Assembly: GCA_964535575.1 (NCBI GenBank)
Contig: CAZHTC010000001.1
Location: 620,001 to 684,000, forward strand
Reading direction: 5' to 3'
Length of the DNA stretch: 64,000 nucleotides
Source of the DNA: JAGPCK01 sp964535575
GTDB taxonomy: Bacteria; Bacteroidota; Bacteroidia; UKL13-3
The translations under genes were made by a program, and so were the position numbers. Every line of letters starts with the position of its first letter. Positions within the stretch are counted from its first letter, which is position 1. Positions 63,901 to 64,000 of this stretch are shown here, one piece after another. Below the pieces are notes generated by a model that saw only the letters and a program-made list of their open reading frames with translations, was not told where the DNA came from and searched no databases.

Positions 63901-64000
63901 GTGACAAAACGTAAAGTTAAGTTAGTGGTTGTTTCAGATGTTCATTTAGGGACATATGGGTGCCACGCCAAAGAACTTAACAATTACCTGAAGTCAATTG
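63901..64000 (+). CDS. Metallophosphoesterase, UDP-2,3-diacylglucosamine hydrolase-like (3'-truncated)
   Basis: The last 100 bases are an open frame from a GTG start: VTKRKVKLVVVSDVHLGTYG, followed by CHAKELNNYLKSI up to the window end. SDVHLGTYGCHAKEL is the first metal-binding motif (D-x-H) of the LpxH-like calcineurin phosphoesterases common in Bacteroidota. The rest of the gene is outside the window. Confidence 0.8.
   Translation, partial: MTKRKVKLVVVSDVHLGTYGCHAKELNNYLKSI

Noticed and set aside
1..64000. tRNA, rRNA, insertion sequences, prophage or phage attachment sites
   Set aside because: Intergenic spaces were read and are short; none contains tRNA-like cloverleaf ends, rRNA cores, transposase genes or terminal inverted repeats that I could recognise.

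Overview
The window is ordinary-density chromosomal DNA from a member of the Bacteroidota, probably a free-living aerobe of the Sphingobacteria/Chitinophaga/Cytophaga type. The evidence is several very large exported proteins ending in type IX secretion (T9SS) sorting domains of type A (YPNPA..) and type B (FNRWGEKVF..), a TonB-dependent receptor with an N-terminal carboxypeptidase-regulatory-like domain, DUF1573 proteins, LytTR signalling, a fused 2-oxoacid dehydrogenase E1, and Bacteroidota-type promoters (TAnnTTTG at -7). A run of exactly 100 N marks it as a draft or metagenome assembly. I found no tRNA, rRNA, CRISPR array, insertion sequence or prophage. No gene-free stretch exceeds 300 bases.

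Layout. 1-2074: a signalling cluster (5'-cut histidine kinase, REC-kinase hybrid, single-domain response regulator). 2071-7244: M28 peptidase, alanine dehydrogenase, a CBM-like exported protein and an M1 aminopeptidase lipoprotein. 7367-22279: a LytTR response regulator, a TPR/HisKA_2 kinase, and then a probable target pair: a small exported protein (10354) and a giant T9SS adhesin of at least 3,618 residues, interrupted by the assembly gap. 22400-26370: sucA-sucB of the TCA cycle. 26489-40127: surface proteins (beta-barrel, Calx-beta protein, TonB-dependent receptor, type B cargo) with comF between them. 40195-42437: an AT-rich ankyrin lipoprotein and three tandem DUF1573 genes. 42603-45011: fused alpha/beta 2-oxoacid dehydrogenase E1. 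45065-52420: two ECF sigma/membrane-partner pairs, a CapA-like protein and an SSS symporter. 52428-57192: DEAD-box helicase and the tight operon DMT transporter-yicC-gmk-nadD-GNAT. 57279-64000: subtilisin-like T9SS cargo, exonuclease III, a Rieske-fold lipoprotein without cluster ligands, 3-hydroxyacyl-CoA dehydrogenase, two carbohydrate-enzyme-like proteins with altered catalytic motifs, and the start of a metallophosphoesterase.

Most interesting points. (1) A 13-bp element (TGCAGGTTGTACC) occurs twice with a 21-bp period upstream of the 10354/11367 pair. A 12/13 match, also with a degenerate partner 21 bp away, lies upstream of the kinase gene at 8216. Two direct repeats two helical turns apart is how LytTR regulators bind, so this looks like a self-contained LytTR circuit controlling a surface adhesin. 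(2) The 10354 protein appears to be a stand-alone version of the N-terminal module of the type B cargo at 35715. (3) A sigma-factor partner at 50846 carries a PKD domain and a T9SS-like C-terminus on a membrane-anchored chain. (4) Several pseudoenzymes sit together at 59.7-63.8 kb. Functions are assigned from motif recognition only; no database search was run.
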